Assembly: GCF_042932805.1 (NCBI RefSeq)
Contig: NZ_CP170633.1
Span: 186,001-250,000 of the forward strand
Reading direction: 5' to 3'
DNA length: 64,000 nt
DNA from: Ascidiaceihabitans sp029251465
GTDB lineage: Bacteria > Pseudomonadota > Alphaproteobacteria > Rhodobacterales > Rhodobacteraceae
How positions within the stretch are numbered: position 1 is the first letter of the stretch; every line of letters starts with the position of its first letter. Made by a program: the position numbers and the translations under genes. Below are positions 35,339 through 43,698 of this stretch, piece by piece. The notes under the pieces are model-generated. The model saw nothing but the letters and a program-made list of their open reading frames with translations. It did no database searches and was not told the origin of the DNA.

Positions 35339-35737
35339 ATGTTTCACAAAACCCTTACGATGGCAGCCGTTGTTGCACTTGCAGCAGTCCCGGCTGTCGC
35401 ACAAACATTTCGCGCTGAAAACCGTGTCGACGTGACGCCCGCTTTGAACAATGCGTTCCAGATCAGTTCAGGCGGCGATTATGGCGCGCGCGGCATGTGG
35501 TGCGCTGCATCTGATTACGCCCAAGACGTGCTTGGGGCGTCTGGCACAAGCCGCATTTACATCACAGAGCCACGCACGTCGACATCCGGCCCGGTCACGT
35601 TCAGCCTTGATGCGAACGGCACACAAGGCAAAAGCGTGTCTATTGTCGGGGCCTCGCTGCGGCAGCTCGGGGCGAACCTGTCCGTCGATCATGCTTATCA
35701 ATTCTGCTACGACGCGCGGATCACGAATTCGCGATAG
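35339..35737 (+). CDS. Secreted two-cysteine protein, tandem paralogue 2 of 3
   Basis: The product is 132 residues, starting 25 bases after paralogue 1 ends. The signal peptide ends at AVAVPAVA-type AVA before QTFRAENRVDV. It shares NAFQISSGGDYGARGMWCAAS, RIYITEPR, the LRQLGANLSVDHAYQFCYDA ending and the two Cys positions with paralogue 1, the closest similarity being the C-terminal QLGANL-x-V-x-HA-x-QFC. Spacing and identical orientation suggest one transcript. Function unknown. Confidence 0.75.
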   Translation: MFHKTLTMAAVVALAAVPAVAQTFRAENRVDVTPALNNAFQISSGGDYGARGMWCAASDYAQDVLGASGTSRIYITEPRTSTSGPVTFSLDANGTQGKSVSIVGASLRQLGANLSVDHAYQFCYDARITNSR

Positions 35738-35788
35738 GCATGACTTTGCGACCTCTTGCCCTATCTCCTTGGGCAGGAGGATCAATTT

Positions 35789-36187
35789 ATGCGGTATCTG
35801 ATCACAGCGGCCCTGATGGTGCCATCGCTGGCCATGTCTGACACGCTTGGTGAGCAGAGCGGGCTAACGATCAACACGATCAACGCCACCGATTTCGAAG
35901 TCATCGAAACCCAATCCATGGGGGCGGCAGATTTCTGGTGCGCCGCGGCCAGCTATAACGAGGCGCGTCAGGGGCGTTCCGATTTGATCGCGCTGTATGT
36001 GCGCAGCCCGCGTGGACCCGCAAAAACGGCGCAGGGCTACAAAGGTGTCGTGTTCACCACTGACCCAGCCGGATTACCGCCACCAATCGCGTCCTTGACG
36101 CTGAGTGTGGACCAGCCCGGAGCGACATTGAAATCTCGCAAAGGCCGCAGTTTTTGCCGCGATGCATTTACACGTTCGACGAAGTAG
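35789..36187 (+). CDS. Secreted two-cysteine protein, tandem paralogue 3 of 3 (most diverged)
   Basis: From ATG 35789, behind GGCAGGAGG, the product has 132 residues; a longer open frame upstream is not supported. The signal peptide is short (MRYLITAALMVPSLAMS). It keeps ATDFEVIETQSMGAADFWCAAASYNEARQG, LYVRSPRG, QGYKGVVFTTDP (very close to paralogue 1, QGRKGVVFST) and RSFCRDAF, so both Cys are conserved while the rest has drifted. Function unknown. Confidence 0.75.
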   Translation: MRYLITAALMVPSLAMSDTLGEQSGLTINTINATDFEVIETQSMGAADFWCAAASYNEARQGRSDLIALYVRSPRGPAKTAQGYKGVVFTTDPAGLPPPIASLTLSVDQPGATLKSRKGRSFCRDAFTRSTK

Positions 36188-36225
36188 CGCTTGAACGATT
36201 GCGCATCCAGCGGCATTTTAACGGC

Positions 36226-36654
36226 ATGCATACAACATTTCAAATGAGAACAAACGGCGCTGGCTTGTACGAAATCACCGACGATGTGCGTGGGTGGATA
36301 AGCGGGCGTGCCGACGGTTTGCTGACACTCATGATCCAACACACCTCCGCATCGCTGCTGATCCAGGAAAACGCTGATCCCGAGGTGCAAACCGATTTGC
36401 AGGCGTTCTTTTCGCGGCTCGTGCCGCCCAGCAGTGATCCGTCGATGGCCTACCTTAGGCACACCTACGAGGGCCCCGATGACATGCCCGCCCACATCAA
36501 AGCAGCGATGATGCCTGTCAGCCTGCAAATTCCGGTTATGCAAGGGAAACTGCGGCTCGGGATGTGGCAAGGAATTTACATTTTCGAACATCGTAACCAC
36601 CCTCATGATCGAAATGTGGCTGGGTATTTCAGCGAGACTTCGCGCATCAAATGA
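36226..36654 (+). CDS. YjbQ family protein (secondary thiamine-phosphate synthase)
   Basis: From ATG 36226 the product has 142 residues, the family size; an upstream in-frame extension overlaps the previous gene and is rejected. LLTLMIQHTSASLLIQENADPEV and LGMWQGIYIFEHRNHPHDR are the YjbQ/UPF0047 signatures with conserved His and Asp/Glu residues. Family members show weak thiamine-phosphate synthase activity in complementation assays; the physiological role is uncertain. Confidence 0.88.
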   Translation: MHTTFQMRTNGAGLYEITDDVRGWISGRADGLLTLMIQHTSASLLIQENADPEVQTDLQAFFSRLVPPSSDPSMAYLRHTYEGPDDMPAHIKAAMMPVSLQIPVMQGKLRLGMWQGIYIFEHRNHPHDRNVAGYFSETSRIK

Positions 36655-36726
36655 GAGCCAGCATCTAAGGGCTTATTTTGCGGTCATATTTCTCCTCTAC
36701 CCAAAGTGTAGCGGTTACCCTATAAC

Positions 36727-36753
36727 TGTGGATAAGTGGGGCCTTAACCCCAC
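36727..36753. promoter_or_regulatory. DnaA-box-like 9-mer and adjacent hairpin upstream of nrdR
   Basis: TGTGGATAA (36727-36735) is the exact complement of the DnaA consensus TTATCCACA. It is followed immediately by GTGGGG, six bases, CCCCAC (36736-36753), a six-pair hairpin. Both lie 36 to 62 bases before the nrdR start. One exact 9-mer is not rare by chance in 64 kb, so function is tentative. Confidence 0.35.
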
Positions 36754-36788
36754 AATCAGGCGGGACAGTTAAAAAAGGGGACCGGCCT

Positions 36789-37259
36789 ATGCGCTGCCCA
36801 TTTTGTGGAAATATCGACACTCAAGTAAAAGACAGCCGTCCAGCGGAGGATCACGTATCCATCCGCCGTCGCCGGTTTTGCCCCGCATGCGGCGGGCGAT
36901 TTACGACGTATGAACGCGTGCAATTGCGCGATCTCGTGGTGATCAAAACCAACGGCAAACGCGAAGACTTTGATCGCGACAAGCTGGAACGCTCCATTCG
37001 CATTTCGTTGCAGAAACGCCCGATCGATCCGGAACGGATTGATCAGATGATTTCTGGCATCGTGCGTCGACTGGAAAGCATGGGCGAAACGGACATCGGC
37101 TCTAAGCAGATCGGCGAAATCGCGATGGAAGCGCTAAGCCGGATCGACACAGTGGCCTACGTGCGCTTTGCATCCGTTTACAAAAACTTCCAGGCAGCGG
37201 ATGATTTCGACAAGTTCGTTCAAGAGCTTCGTCCACCAGAAACATCCCAAGACGAGTGA
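36789..37259 (+). CDS. nrdR: Transcriptional repressor NrdR
   Basis: The product is 156 residues. The zinc ribbon has MRCPFCG and RRFCPACGGRFTTYE, and the ATP-cone follows (VVIKTNGKREDFDRDKLERSIRISLQKRPID). NrdR senses ATP/dATP and represses ribonucleotide reductase genes. Its stop overlaps the GTG start of ribD, the linkage normally seen in this class of bacteria. Confidence 0.96.
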   Translation: MRCPFCGNIDTQVKDSRPAEDHVSIRRRRFCPACGGRFTTYERVQLRDLVVIKTNGKREDFDRDKLERSIRISLQKRPIDPERIDQMISGIVRRLESMGETDIGSKQIGEIAMEALSRIDTVAYVRFASVYKNFQAADDFDKFVQELRPPETSQDE

Positions 37260-38362
37260 GCGTAAGGGGTGACACCCGCTACATGGCGCTGGCCCTTTCG
37301 TTAGGGCGGCGCGGGATGGGTCGCACCTGGCCCAACCCTGCCGTGGGGTGCGTGATCGTTTCAGGCGGTCGGATTGTCGGGCGGGGCTGGACCCAACCGG
37401 GTGGTCGTCCGCATGCTGAAGTGGTGGCGTTGGCCCAAGCTGGCGATGCCGCACGTGGCGCAGATGTCTATGTTTCGCTTGAACCTTGCGCCCATCACGG
37501 CAAAACGCCGCCCTGTGCACAGGCACTGATCGATGCCGGCGTTGGGCGCGTTGTGATTGCGATTTCTGACAGTGACCCGCGCGTGAATGGCCTAGGCACA
37601 CAGATGTTGCGCGACGCTGGGATCACCGTCGAAACAGGCATCCTTGGCGATCTGGCGTTTGAAGATCATGACGGATTCTTGCGGCGCACGGTGATGGGCC
37701 GGCCCATGGTGACGCTGAAAATCGCATCGAGCTTTGATGGACGTATTGCGACGGGAACGGGCGAAAGCCAATGGATCACCGGGCCAGATGCGCGGCGCGT
37801 GGTGCATGCGATGCGGGCGCGCCACGATGCTGTGATGGTGGGCGGTGGCACTGCGCGTCACGATGATCCGTCGCTGACCGTGCGGGATTTGGGCGTAACG
37901 CATCAACCCACACGTATCGTGATTTCGCGACGTCTCGATCTGCCACTGATGGGGCAACTGGCCCGCACGGCAAAGGAAATTCCGCTGATTTTGTGCCATG
38001 GTGCAGACGCTGATCCAACTTTGGTGCGCACTTGGGCCGATCTGGGGGCCGTGATGCTGCGCTGCCGCGCGCGTGGAATGCATCTGGATCCCGAAGACAT
38101 TTTGGCCCAGCTAGGTGGGCATGGATTGACGCGAATTTTTTGCGAAGGCGGCAGTGCATTGGCCGCGTCTTTGATCGAAGCGGACCTAGTTGATCAGCTG
38201 ATCGGGTTTACTGCGGGGCTGACAATCGGGGCCGAAGGGTTGCCAAGCGTTGGCGCGCTTGGGCTATCCCAGCTGGCTCTGGCACGACGTTTCACATTGA
38301 AAGAATCGCGTGCTGTGGGGCCGGATATTTTGAGTATTTGGATCAGGACAACCGAAGTTTAA
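37256..38362 (+). CDS. ribD: Bifunctional diaminohydroxyphosphoribosylaminopyrimidine deaminase/reductase
   Basis: The product is 368 residues from GTG 37256. The deaminase zinc site shows HAEVVAL and EPCAHHGKTPPCAQAL, and the reductase domain begins at about residue 145 (GRPMVTLKIASSFDGRIATGTGESQWITG) with EGGSALAASLI near the end. It performs the second and third steps of riboflavin synthesis. The next pathway gene, ribE, is separated by a capsule module on the opposite strand, whose end overlaps ribD by four bases. Confidence 0.95.
   Translation: MSVRGDTRYMALALSLGRRGMGRTWPNPAVGCVIVSGGRIVGRGWTQPGGRPHAEVVALAQAGDAARGADVYVSLEPCAHHGKTPPCAQALIDAGVGRVVIAISDSDPRVNGLGTQMLRDAGITVETGILGDLAFEDHDGFLRRTVMGRPMVTLKIASSFDGRIATGTGESQWITGPDARRVVHAMRARHDAVMVGGGTARHDDPSLTVRDLGVTHQPTRIVISRRLDLPLMGQLARTAKEIPLILCHGADADPTLVRTWADLGAVMLRCRARGMHLDPEDILAQLGGHGLTRIFCEGGSALAASLIEADLVDQLIGFTAGLTIGAEGLPSVGALGLSQLALARRFTLKESRAVGPDILSIWIRTTEV
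38332..38350 (+). repeat. Short dispersed repeat, copy B, inside the 3' end of ribD
   Basis: GAGTATTTGGATCAGGACA differs from copy A (25492-25509) mainly by one missing G and one A-to-G change. Here it encodes the last residues of RibD (SIWIRT), so the end of ribD may have been shaped by the element. Confidence 0.5.
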
Positions 38363-40377
38363 CGCCAAAGGTGCGCGTAAGATGCAAAAGCACCTTGGGC
38401 TTTTGACATCAATCTGTTGAGTGCGTTTGGGTGCGGAATATCGCCTGTTTCCAAACGTTTGACTGCGACCTCGACGGTGCAAGCCAACCCTGTTTTGGGG
38501 TCAAAATATCGTGGGTAATCGATGAGAGTGGCATGGACCAATCCGGCCAAGCTAGGCTGTGCGCGTCGCCGTGGCGGGACGTCGCCGTGATCTGTTGTTA
38601 GCCCCCAGCCTGCGTAAAACGGCGCGCCGGTTGTGACGACTTTGACCCCGCGCAAGAGCGCCTCAAACCCCGTAAGCGAGGTCATCGTCCAGAGCTCTTG
38701 CACTTCGCTCAGTAAGGCCGAGATGTCTGCCTGCGTGGCTATGACGTCTGCCAAATCGGTTGCATCAAACGCGCCGTCCCGTAATCCTGCTTCGACGTCG
38801 GGGTGTGGTTTGTAGATCAACACGGCGTCTGGATGTGCGCCGCGCGCCGCCGCTAGCAACCCGCGGTTGGTTGCAATGTCGCCAGCGCCACAGCGGATCG
38901 ATGCGTCGTTTTCGACTTGCCCAACGACCAAAACGCGCGTGCCTTGCGGCAGGGCAGGTGTTTCGCCACCCAAGTTATATTTGCTGATCCCTTGCGTGGT
39001 TAACGTGCGCATCAACGTTTCGGCCCGCAGGTGTTGATCAGGGCGCAAAACCTCGCGTTCAGCGATCAGTTTTTCCAATCGCGACGGGCGTGCCGGATCA
39101 TAATAAATGCCCAAATCATCCGTGACCAAAGACAGCGGCGGGACAAGTTCGGCGCCCAATCCACGTGATCGAATAAAGCCGTCCTCGACCCGTACAGCAT
39201 CATGATGTCCGACCTCAGCCTTGCCGGCCCACACCATCCACGGGCGTTGGGTCAATCGGGCTTGTGCTGGATCATCCTGAAAAATCATATGCTTGTGGTG
39301 GCCAAAAACCTTTTGCAATGGCGCGCGTTTCCACAGGCGCATGCCGCTTGCGACCCAGCCTTGGTGATCGCTGCGCCAACTTCTGGTTTGGGCGATCAGG
39401 GCTTCGGCGGCCTCTTCGGGGCTGGCAAGCCGGTCTTCGTGCACATCGTACCATTTTGGATAGAGCATCATTGCGCCTGCAAATAATTGCGCGCGGGTCA
39501 GGCTGCGTTGACGGCGTTGGACGGGGAATTCGTCGTCCGTTAATCCCCACCCTGCGTAAAAAGGTTGGCCAAACAGGCGAGGGCGATGGCCTGCAAAAAT
39601 TGCCTCAAAACCCATTTGCGAAGACACGGTGTAGACGCGGGTTGCGCCCTCAAACAGGACCCAAGGGCTGATGGCTGTGTCGCAAAAGTCGATCTGGCCG
39701 TTTTGGTCAGCGGGGGTGAAATATCCGTGCCGCAAGCCTTGTGCTGTTTCTGGATGGGTTTTGATCAAAATCCGCGCACCAGGGTTTTCGTCTTGCGCGA
39801 CAAACAGCATCTCCAGGAACCGATTTCGATCGCCGCCACTGGCACGCACGGACGCGTCTGCAAATGTTTGATCGATCACCAAAACATACCCGGGCGCGGG
39901 GGCGGTTTCATTCATGTCGATGGCCGAATATTTGGTCAGATGCGCCTCTTGCATGCGCGCGATCAACCCACGGGCGCGATTTAGTAGGGCGGTGTCATCA
40001 AGCGGTTCATGAGCAAGGATTTTTTCCAGATCCGAAGGCTTGGACGGGTCAAAATGAAGGCCCGACGTGTCGATCATCAACCCCAAAGGGGGTGATTTTG
40101 ATGCGCGTCCCGGGTGTAAGGATCGCCAAAAAGCATCCTCGATCCGCACAATTGGTGCGCTGCGTTTTGCCGCGATTGCTTCGCCGCGATGGGCGGTCGG
40201 GCTATTGCCCCAAACGCCCACAACGTCGCCTTCGCACGGCACGCCCAAAGAGACGCGGTATCCTGACAGGGCTAAAATGCGGCGAACCCGCGACTGGGTC
40301 AGAAAACCACCGTTGTAGACAAACAAACGCCGATCCTTTTCAGGACCGGCGCTCGAAATTTCGGGGCCTAGCGCCAC
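38359..40377 (-). CDS. kpsC: Capsular polysaccharide beta-Kdo transferase KpsC
   Basis: The product is 672 residues with two tandem homologous glycosyltransferase modules, each containing RVEDGF/RIEDAF, a DLGIYYDP/SGLHFDP block and FYAGWGLT. The two TSLTGFEAL and SSQMGFEAI blocks mark the CMP-Kdo binding parts. KpsC builds the poly-Kdo linker on phosphatidylglycerol together with KpsS, which is encoded nearby. The GTG start (40377) is my choice. It shares a transcript with the exporter lipoprotein gene six bases upstream. Confidence 0.92.
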   Translation of the reverse strand: MALGPEISSAGPEKDRRLFVYNGGFLTQSRVRRILALSGYRVSLGVPCEGDVVGVWGNSPTAHRGEAIAAKRSAPIVRIEDAFWRSLHPGRASKSPPLGLMIDTSGLHFDPSKPSDLEKILAHEPLDDTALLNRARGLIARMQEAHLTKYSAIDMNETAPAPGYVLVIDQTFADASVRASGGDRNRFLEMLFVAQDENPGARILIKTHPETAQGLRHGYFTPADQNGQIDFCDTAISPWVLFEGATRVYTVSSQMGFEAIFAGHRPRLFGQPFYAGWGLTDDEFPVQRRQRSLTRAQLFAGAMMLYPKWYDVHEDRLASPEEAAEALIAQTRSWRSDHQGWVASGMRLWKRAPLQKVFGHHKHMIFQDDPAQARLTQRPWMVWAGKAEVGHHDAVRVEDGFIRSRGLGAELVPPLSLVTDDLGIYYDPARPSRLEKLIAEREVLRPDQHLRAETLMRTLTTQGISKYNLGGETPALPQGTRVLVVGQVENDASIRCGAGDIATNRGLLAAARGAHPDAVLIYKPHPDVEAGLRDGAFDATDLADVIATQADISALLSEVQELWTMTSLTGFEALLRGVKVVTTGAPFYAGWGLTTDHGDVPPRRRAQPSLAGLVHATLIDYPRYFDPKTGLACTVEVAVKRLETGDIPHPNALNRLMSKAQGAFASYAHLWR

Positions 40378-40383
40378 GGGCGA

Positions 40384-41517
40384 TTAGTTCCCGGCGAGGG
40401 AAGACAGCGCGTTCACCGACGTTGCCGAACCCGTCAAAGCAGAGATCGCTTTGTTCCATTGCGTGAACGGAGCCTCGGTGACGTACAGCGTGTCAGAGTC
40501 GCGGATCACAAAATCACGCGCCATGAACATGCCGTTGGGTTGCGTCAGGTCGAGCACATAAACGAGGCGTTGTGCGCCTTGCAGATCGTCGCGGCCCATC
40601 ACGATGTTTGCGACTTCGGCCGGTTCGTTGCGGAACACAAAAATGCCGGTTGGATCGGCAGAGGCCGCAGACAAACCGCCAACCTGTGCGATGGCTTCGA
40701 GTGCGGACAAGTTCTGGCTTTCGAATGGGACGCGGGCTTGGCCGCCGGTTGCGCCCAATGCGGTGAAGGCACGGGTGTCTTCCTCGACCAAAATGCGGTC
40801 GCCAGCGCGCAATGCGATGTCCAATTCTGGGTGGTCATACAGGTCCTGGAACCAGATTTTCCCACGCTCTTTACCACGAATAACAGTGACTTGCGCGATT
40901 TCTGGCTGGATCGTGATGCCGCCTGCGCGTGCCAGCATTGTGGACAGGGTGCGCGTGGGTCGTTCAATCGCGAACACGCCTTGGCCACCGATGGAGCCAA
41001 CCAATGAAACGGTCGAACCGTCACCTGCAACCCGGCGCACTTGCACCTGTGGATCAGGGGTTTGGTCGGCCAGTTTGGCGGTGATGATGCGGCGAATGGC
41101 GTCTGGCGTGTTGCCTGCTGCGCGAATGCGACCGGCGTAAGGGACAAAGATAAAGCCCGCGCCGTCGACCTGAACCTCTTCGAGGATCGTCGCACTTGTG
41201 CCTGTGTCCGACAGCAAACCGTCGTCGACGTTTTCCCAGACCGTCAGGCCCAAAACGTCGCCGGGCCGGATCGTGTCTGACCCCAGCGTGCCTGCATTTT
41301 TGAAGGCGGTGCTAAATCCCAAGGCTGGCGTTATCGCCGTCGCCCGTGTCACACGGTCGTTGACGGACACGATGAACGCGTCGCCCTCTTGTTGCACGGA
41401 GCCCTTGTAAATCTGGCGTTTGTTGGGGCCAACCTGCGGAAGACCACAAGATGAAACAACGGCCAAGGCCGCAATCATCGCGATGGGGCGCGCCCACCGA
41501 AAACCATTGAAGATCAC
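40384..41517 (-). CDS. Polysaccharide export outer-membrane lipoprotein (Wza/KpsD-like)
   Basis: The product is 377 residues from GTG 41517 (GGAGACC upstream). A lipobox is visible in LAVVSSCG (Cys about residue 25). The poly-export domain follows (LGSDTIRPGDVLGLTVWENV; VQVDGAGFIFVPYAGRIRAAG) with two or three SLBB-type beta-grasp repeats. It would form the outer-membrane exit channel for the capsule. The ABC exporter partners (KpsM, KpsT, KpsE) are not in this window. Confidence 0.9.
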   Translation of the reverse strand: MIFNGFRWARPIAMIAALAVVSSCGLPQVGPNKRQIYKGSVQQEGDAFIVSVNDRVTRATAITPALGFSTAFKNAGTLGSDTIRPGDVLGLTVWENVDDGLLSDTGTSATILEEVQVDGAGFIFVPYAGRIRAAGNTPDAIRRIITAKLADQTPDPQVQVRRVAGDGSTVSLVGSIGGQGVFAIERPTRTLSTMLARAGGITIQPEIAQVTVIRGKERGKIWFQDLYDHPELDIALRAGDRILVEEDTRAFTALGATGGQARVPFESQNLSALEAIAQVGGLSAASADPTGIFVFRNEPAEVANIVMGRDDLQGAQRLVYVLDLTQPNGMFMARDFVIRDSDTLYVTEAPFTQWNKAISALTGSATSVNALSSLAGN

Positions 41518-41610
41518 TGCTCGGTCTCCTCGACCTATTCTTGTTCTGCCTCATGTCCCCGAGTTTTTCCCGAGGGTATCCGCCAGTTTTCTGACGTGAT
41601 TTGGTTCAAG

Positions 41611-41643
41611 CTAGCGTAATTTATATTAAATTACTACCGCTAG
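41611..41643. promoter_or_regulatory. Nested AT-rich palindrome upstream of the capsule export operon
   Basis: The inner part, GTAATTTATATTAAATTAC (41616-41634), is a perfect 19-base palindrome. It sits inside a second inverted repeat, CTAGCG (41611-41616) and CGCTAG (41638-41643). It lies 94 bases upstream of the exporter lipoprotein start and 13 bases past the kpsS stop. Its base composition differs sharply from the surroundings. A regulator site is the best guess. Confidence 0.55.
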
Positions 41644-41655
41644 GGCTTGTGTCAC

Positions 41656-42945
41656 TTACGTCACAACACGCAACTGTTGCCTTGGCGCCGCTGTTCCTGA
41701 TTTTAACGCATCATAGGGGTCTTCGGGTGACAGCATCATGTCGACGACTTGGCGCAACAATTGACGCCGTGCGCGCGCTGAATAAAATCCGCCGGGCAAT
41801 TGGCTGGTTTCCAACAGATAGCGGCGGTAATCTTTGTAGGCTTTGTGATCGGGGCGGGTGGCCCCTTTGAAAAACTGCGGTAATGGCTGATCAGAGACGA
41901 ATTCCGGCTGGTTGTAGACGGCTTTGCCGAACACTTTCAGCGGAATACCACGCCATAAAACCTGCTGGCCTGCGGTTGAATTTACGGTCACGGCAGTGCG
42001 TGCATCGTTCATCAACTGCGCCAGTTTACCGCCACGCACGTAATGCACGCGATCAAGAACACCGTGTTTTCGGGCCAGTTGACGAATGGAGCGGCGCACT
42101 GGCACACGCCCATCTTCGAGCGGGTGGGCCTTGAACACCAGATGGTGATGACGCGGCGCGCCCGCGGCAAAGCCTTCGATCACGACCTCCAGGAAGTCGG
42201 GCATTGTGTCGAACGGCGAATGCATCTGAAAACTGCTGTCGTGTTCCAGTTGCAGCAGCGCCAAATGATAGGGAAAGCCACCATATTTGATCCGCAGGGT
42301 CGCCACACGCCGGTCAATCGCCTGCAAGGGCATCAACAGCAACCGGCGCAAATACAGCTGGAATTCTTTGGTCACAGTCATACTGCGGTGTGGGCGAAAA
42401 TTGCGGTAATGCCCGTTTCGAAACATCACAAACCAATGGTACAGCGCGCCGTAAAAGATGTGCTGGCGCATGTCGCCCCAACGGGCAGGGGGCAGCGGTG
42501 CGTCCATGTCTGATTGGGCCAATGCCTCTTGCATCTGGGCGATCGACATATCCATCAGGCGCGAATTGCCGTTGGTGCCGCCACGTTCGTAGGTCACCCA
42601 AAACGGGCGCATATAGCCTTCTTCGAAAACGTGAACACCGATGCCGCGCGCCTTAGCCTCGGCCACAGCTTGGGCGTGGATCGGGCGGGTGTCGCCGTAG
42701 AGCACGATGTCCGTGACACCTTTTTCCTCGATCAGCGCGGAAAATGTATCTGGCCATTGCTCCGCACTGCCGCGAAAGGGGATGTAGCTGCGCGGATGAA
42801 ACCAGAATGCACGATCACCTGCGTTAAATCCAACGCGCCACACCTCGGCCCCGGCCTTGCGCAGCATACGCCCAAGACGGTGGAAAAATGGCCCATGTGG
42901 TCCCTGAAGGAACAAAAAGACCCGCTGATGTGGTGAATCTAGCAC
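41656..42945 (-). CDS. kpsS: Capsular polysaccharide beta-Kdo transferase KpsS
   Basis: The product is 429 residues from GTG 42945 with AGGGTAG upstream. The opening RVFLFLQGPHGPFFHRLGRMLRKAGAEVWRVGFNAGD and the later HPLEDGR and TAVTVNSTAGQQVLWRGIPLKVFGKAVY are KpsS landmarks. KpsS adds the first Kdo to the lipid acceptor and KpsC continues. It lies upstream of the exporter gene with 138 bases between, containing the nested palindrome, so the two may be separately initiated. Confidence 0.92.
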   Translation of the reverse strand: MLDSPHQRVFLFLQGPHGPFFHRLGRMLRKAGAEVWRVGFNAGDRAFWFHPRSYIPFRGSAEQWPDTFSALIEEKGVTDIVLYGDTRPIHAQAVAEAKARGIGVHVFEEGYMRPFWVTYERGGTNGNSRLMDMSIAQMQEALAQSDMDAPLPPARWGDMRQHIFYGALYHWFVMFRNGHYRNFRPHRSMTVTKEFQLYLRRLLLMPLQAIDRRVATLRIKYGGFPYHLALLQLEHDSSFQMHSPFDTMPDFLEVVIEGFAAGAPRHHHLVFKAHPLEDGRVPVRRSIRQLARKHGVLDRVHYVRGGKLAQLMNDARTAVTVNSTAGQQVLWRGIPLKVFGKAVYNQPEFVSDQPLPQFFKGATRPDHKAYKDYRRYLLETSQLPGGFYSARARRQLLRQVVDMMLSPEDPYDALKSGTAAPRQQLRVVT

Positions 42946-43110
42946 CTGACTACCCTGACAAACGATCTAAACCTTGATCAACAATGATCCTGAAACTGGG
43001 CTAAAGTATGTCGTCTGGACACAATGATGCAAGTTTATGAAAAATTCGTGAGGACTTGTCAGACGGCAACCCGCCCGCTACCTCACCAGTATCACAGCAC
43101 GGAGAGCGCA

Positions 43111-43698
43111 ATGTTCACAGGTATCGTCACCGACATCGGCACCATCACCAATTTGATCAAAGAGGGTGATTTGCGCGCGCGCATTCAGACCAGCTATGAC
43201 ACCAATGGTATCGATATGGGCGCGTCCATCGCCTCGGACGGGGTGTGCCTGACTGTGGTCGATCTGGGCCCCGATTGGTACGATGTGCAGATCAGCGCCG
43301 AGACGGTTGGCATCACGAATGTCAACGCCTGGGAGATCGGAAAACGGGTCAATCTGGAACGCGCGTTAAAAGTTGGCGATGAATTGGGCGGCCACATTGT
43401 GTCCGGTCACGTGGACGGTGTCGCCGAGGTCGTCAGCATGGTCGATGAGGGTGACAGCACGCGCGTGCAATTGCGCGCGCCCGCAGTATTGTCGAAATTC
43501 ATCGCATCCAAAGGATCGGTTGCGTTGAACGGCACATCGCTGACGGTCAACGAGGTCCAAGGCGACATCTTTGGCATCAATTTCATTCCCCACACCAAAG
43601 AAATGACCACGTGGGGTGACGTGAAAACCGGCGATCAGGTTAATTTGGAAATCGACACGCTGGCGCGCTACGTGGCGCGATTGGCAGAGGCGGGCTAA
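43111..43698 (+). CDS. ribE: Riboflavin synthase alpha chain
   Basis: From ATG 43111, behind ACGGAGAG, the product has 195 residues; the 29-codon open extension upstream is not part of the family. MFTGIVTDIGTI is the invariant start, repeated in the second lumazine-binding half (GHIVSGHVDGVAEV; LNGTSLTVNEV). It dismutates two dimethylribityllumazine molecules to riboflavin. Its stop overlaps the convergent proline-racemase-family gene by four bases. No FMN riboswitch precedes it. Confidence 0.94.
   Translation: MFTGIVTDIGTITNLIKEGDLRARIQTSYDTNGIDMGASIASDGVCLTVVDLGPDWYDVQISAETVGITNVNAWEIGKRVNLERALKVGDELGGHIVSGHVDGVAEVVSMVDEGDSTRVQLRAPAVLSKFIASKGSVALNGTSLTVNEVQGDIFGINFIPHTKEMTTWGDVKTGDQVNLEIDTLARYVARLAEAG

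Noticed and set aside
34903..36187. Tandem repeats as a CRISPR or transposon-type array
   Set aside because: The repetition is at protein level between three full genes; there are no DNA-level direct repeats or terminal inverted repeats.
36154..36225. Upstream start for the YjbQ-family gene overlapping paralogue 3
   Set aside because: The family begins at the ATG of 36226 and the extension has no similarity.
42946..43110. Possible FMN riboswitch upstream of ribE
   Set aside because: The conserved RFN sequence blocks are not present here or before ribBX (44796-44879).
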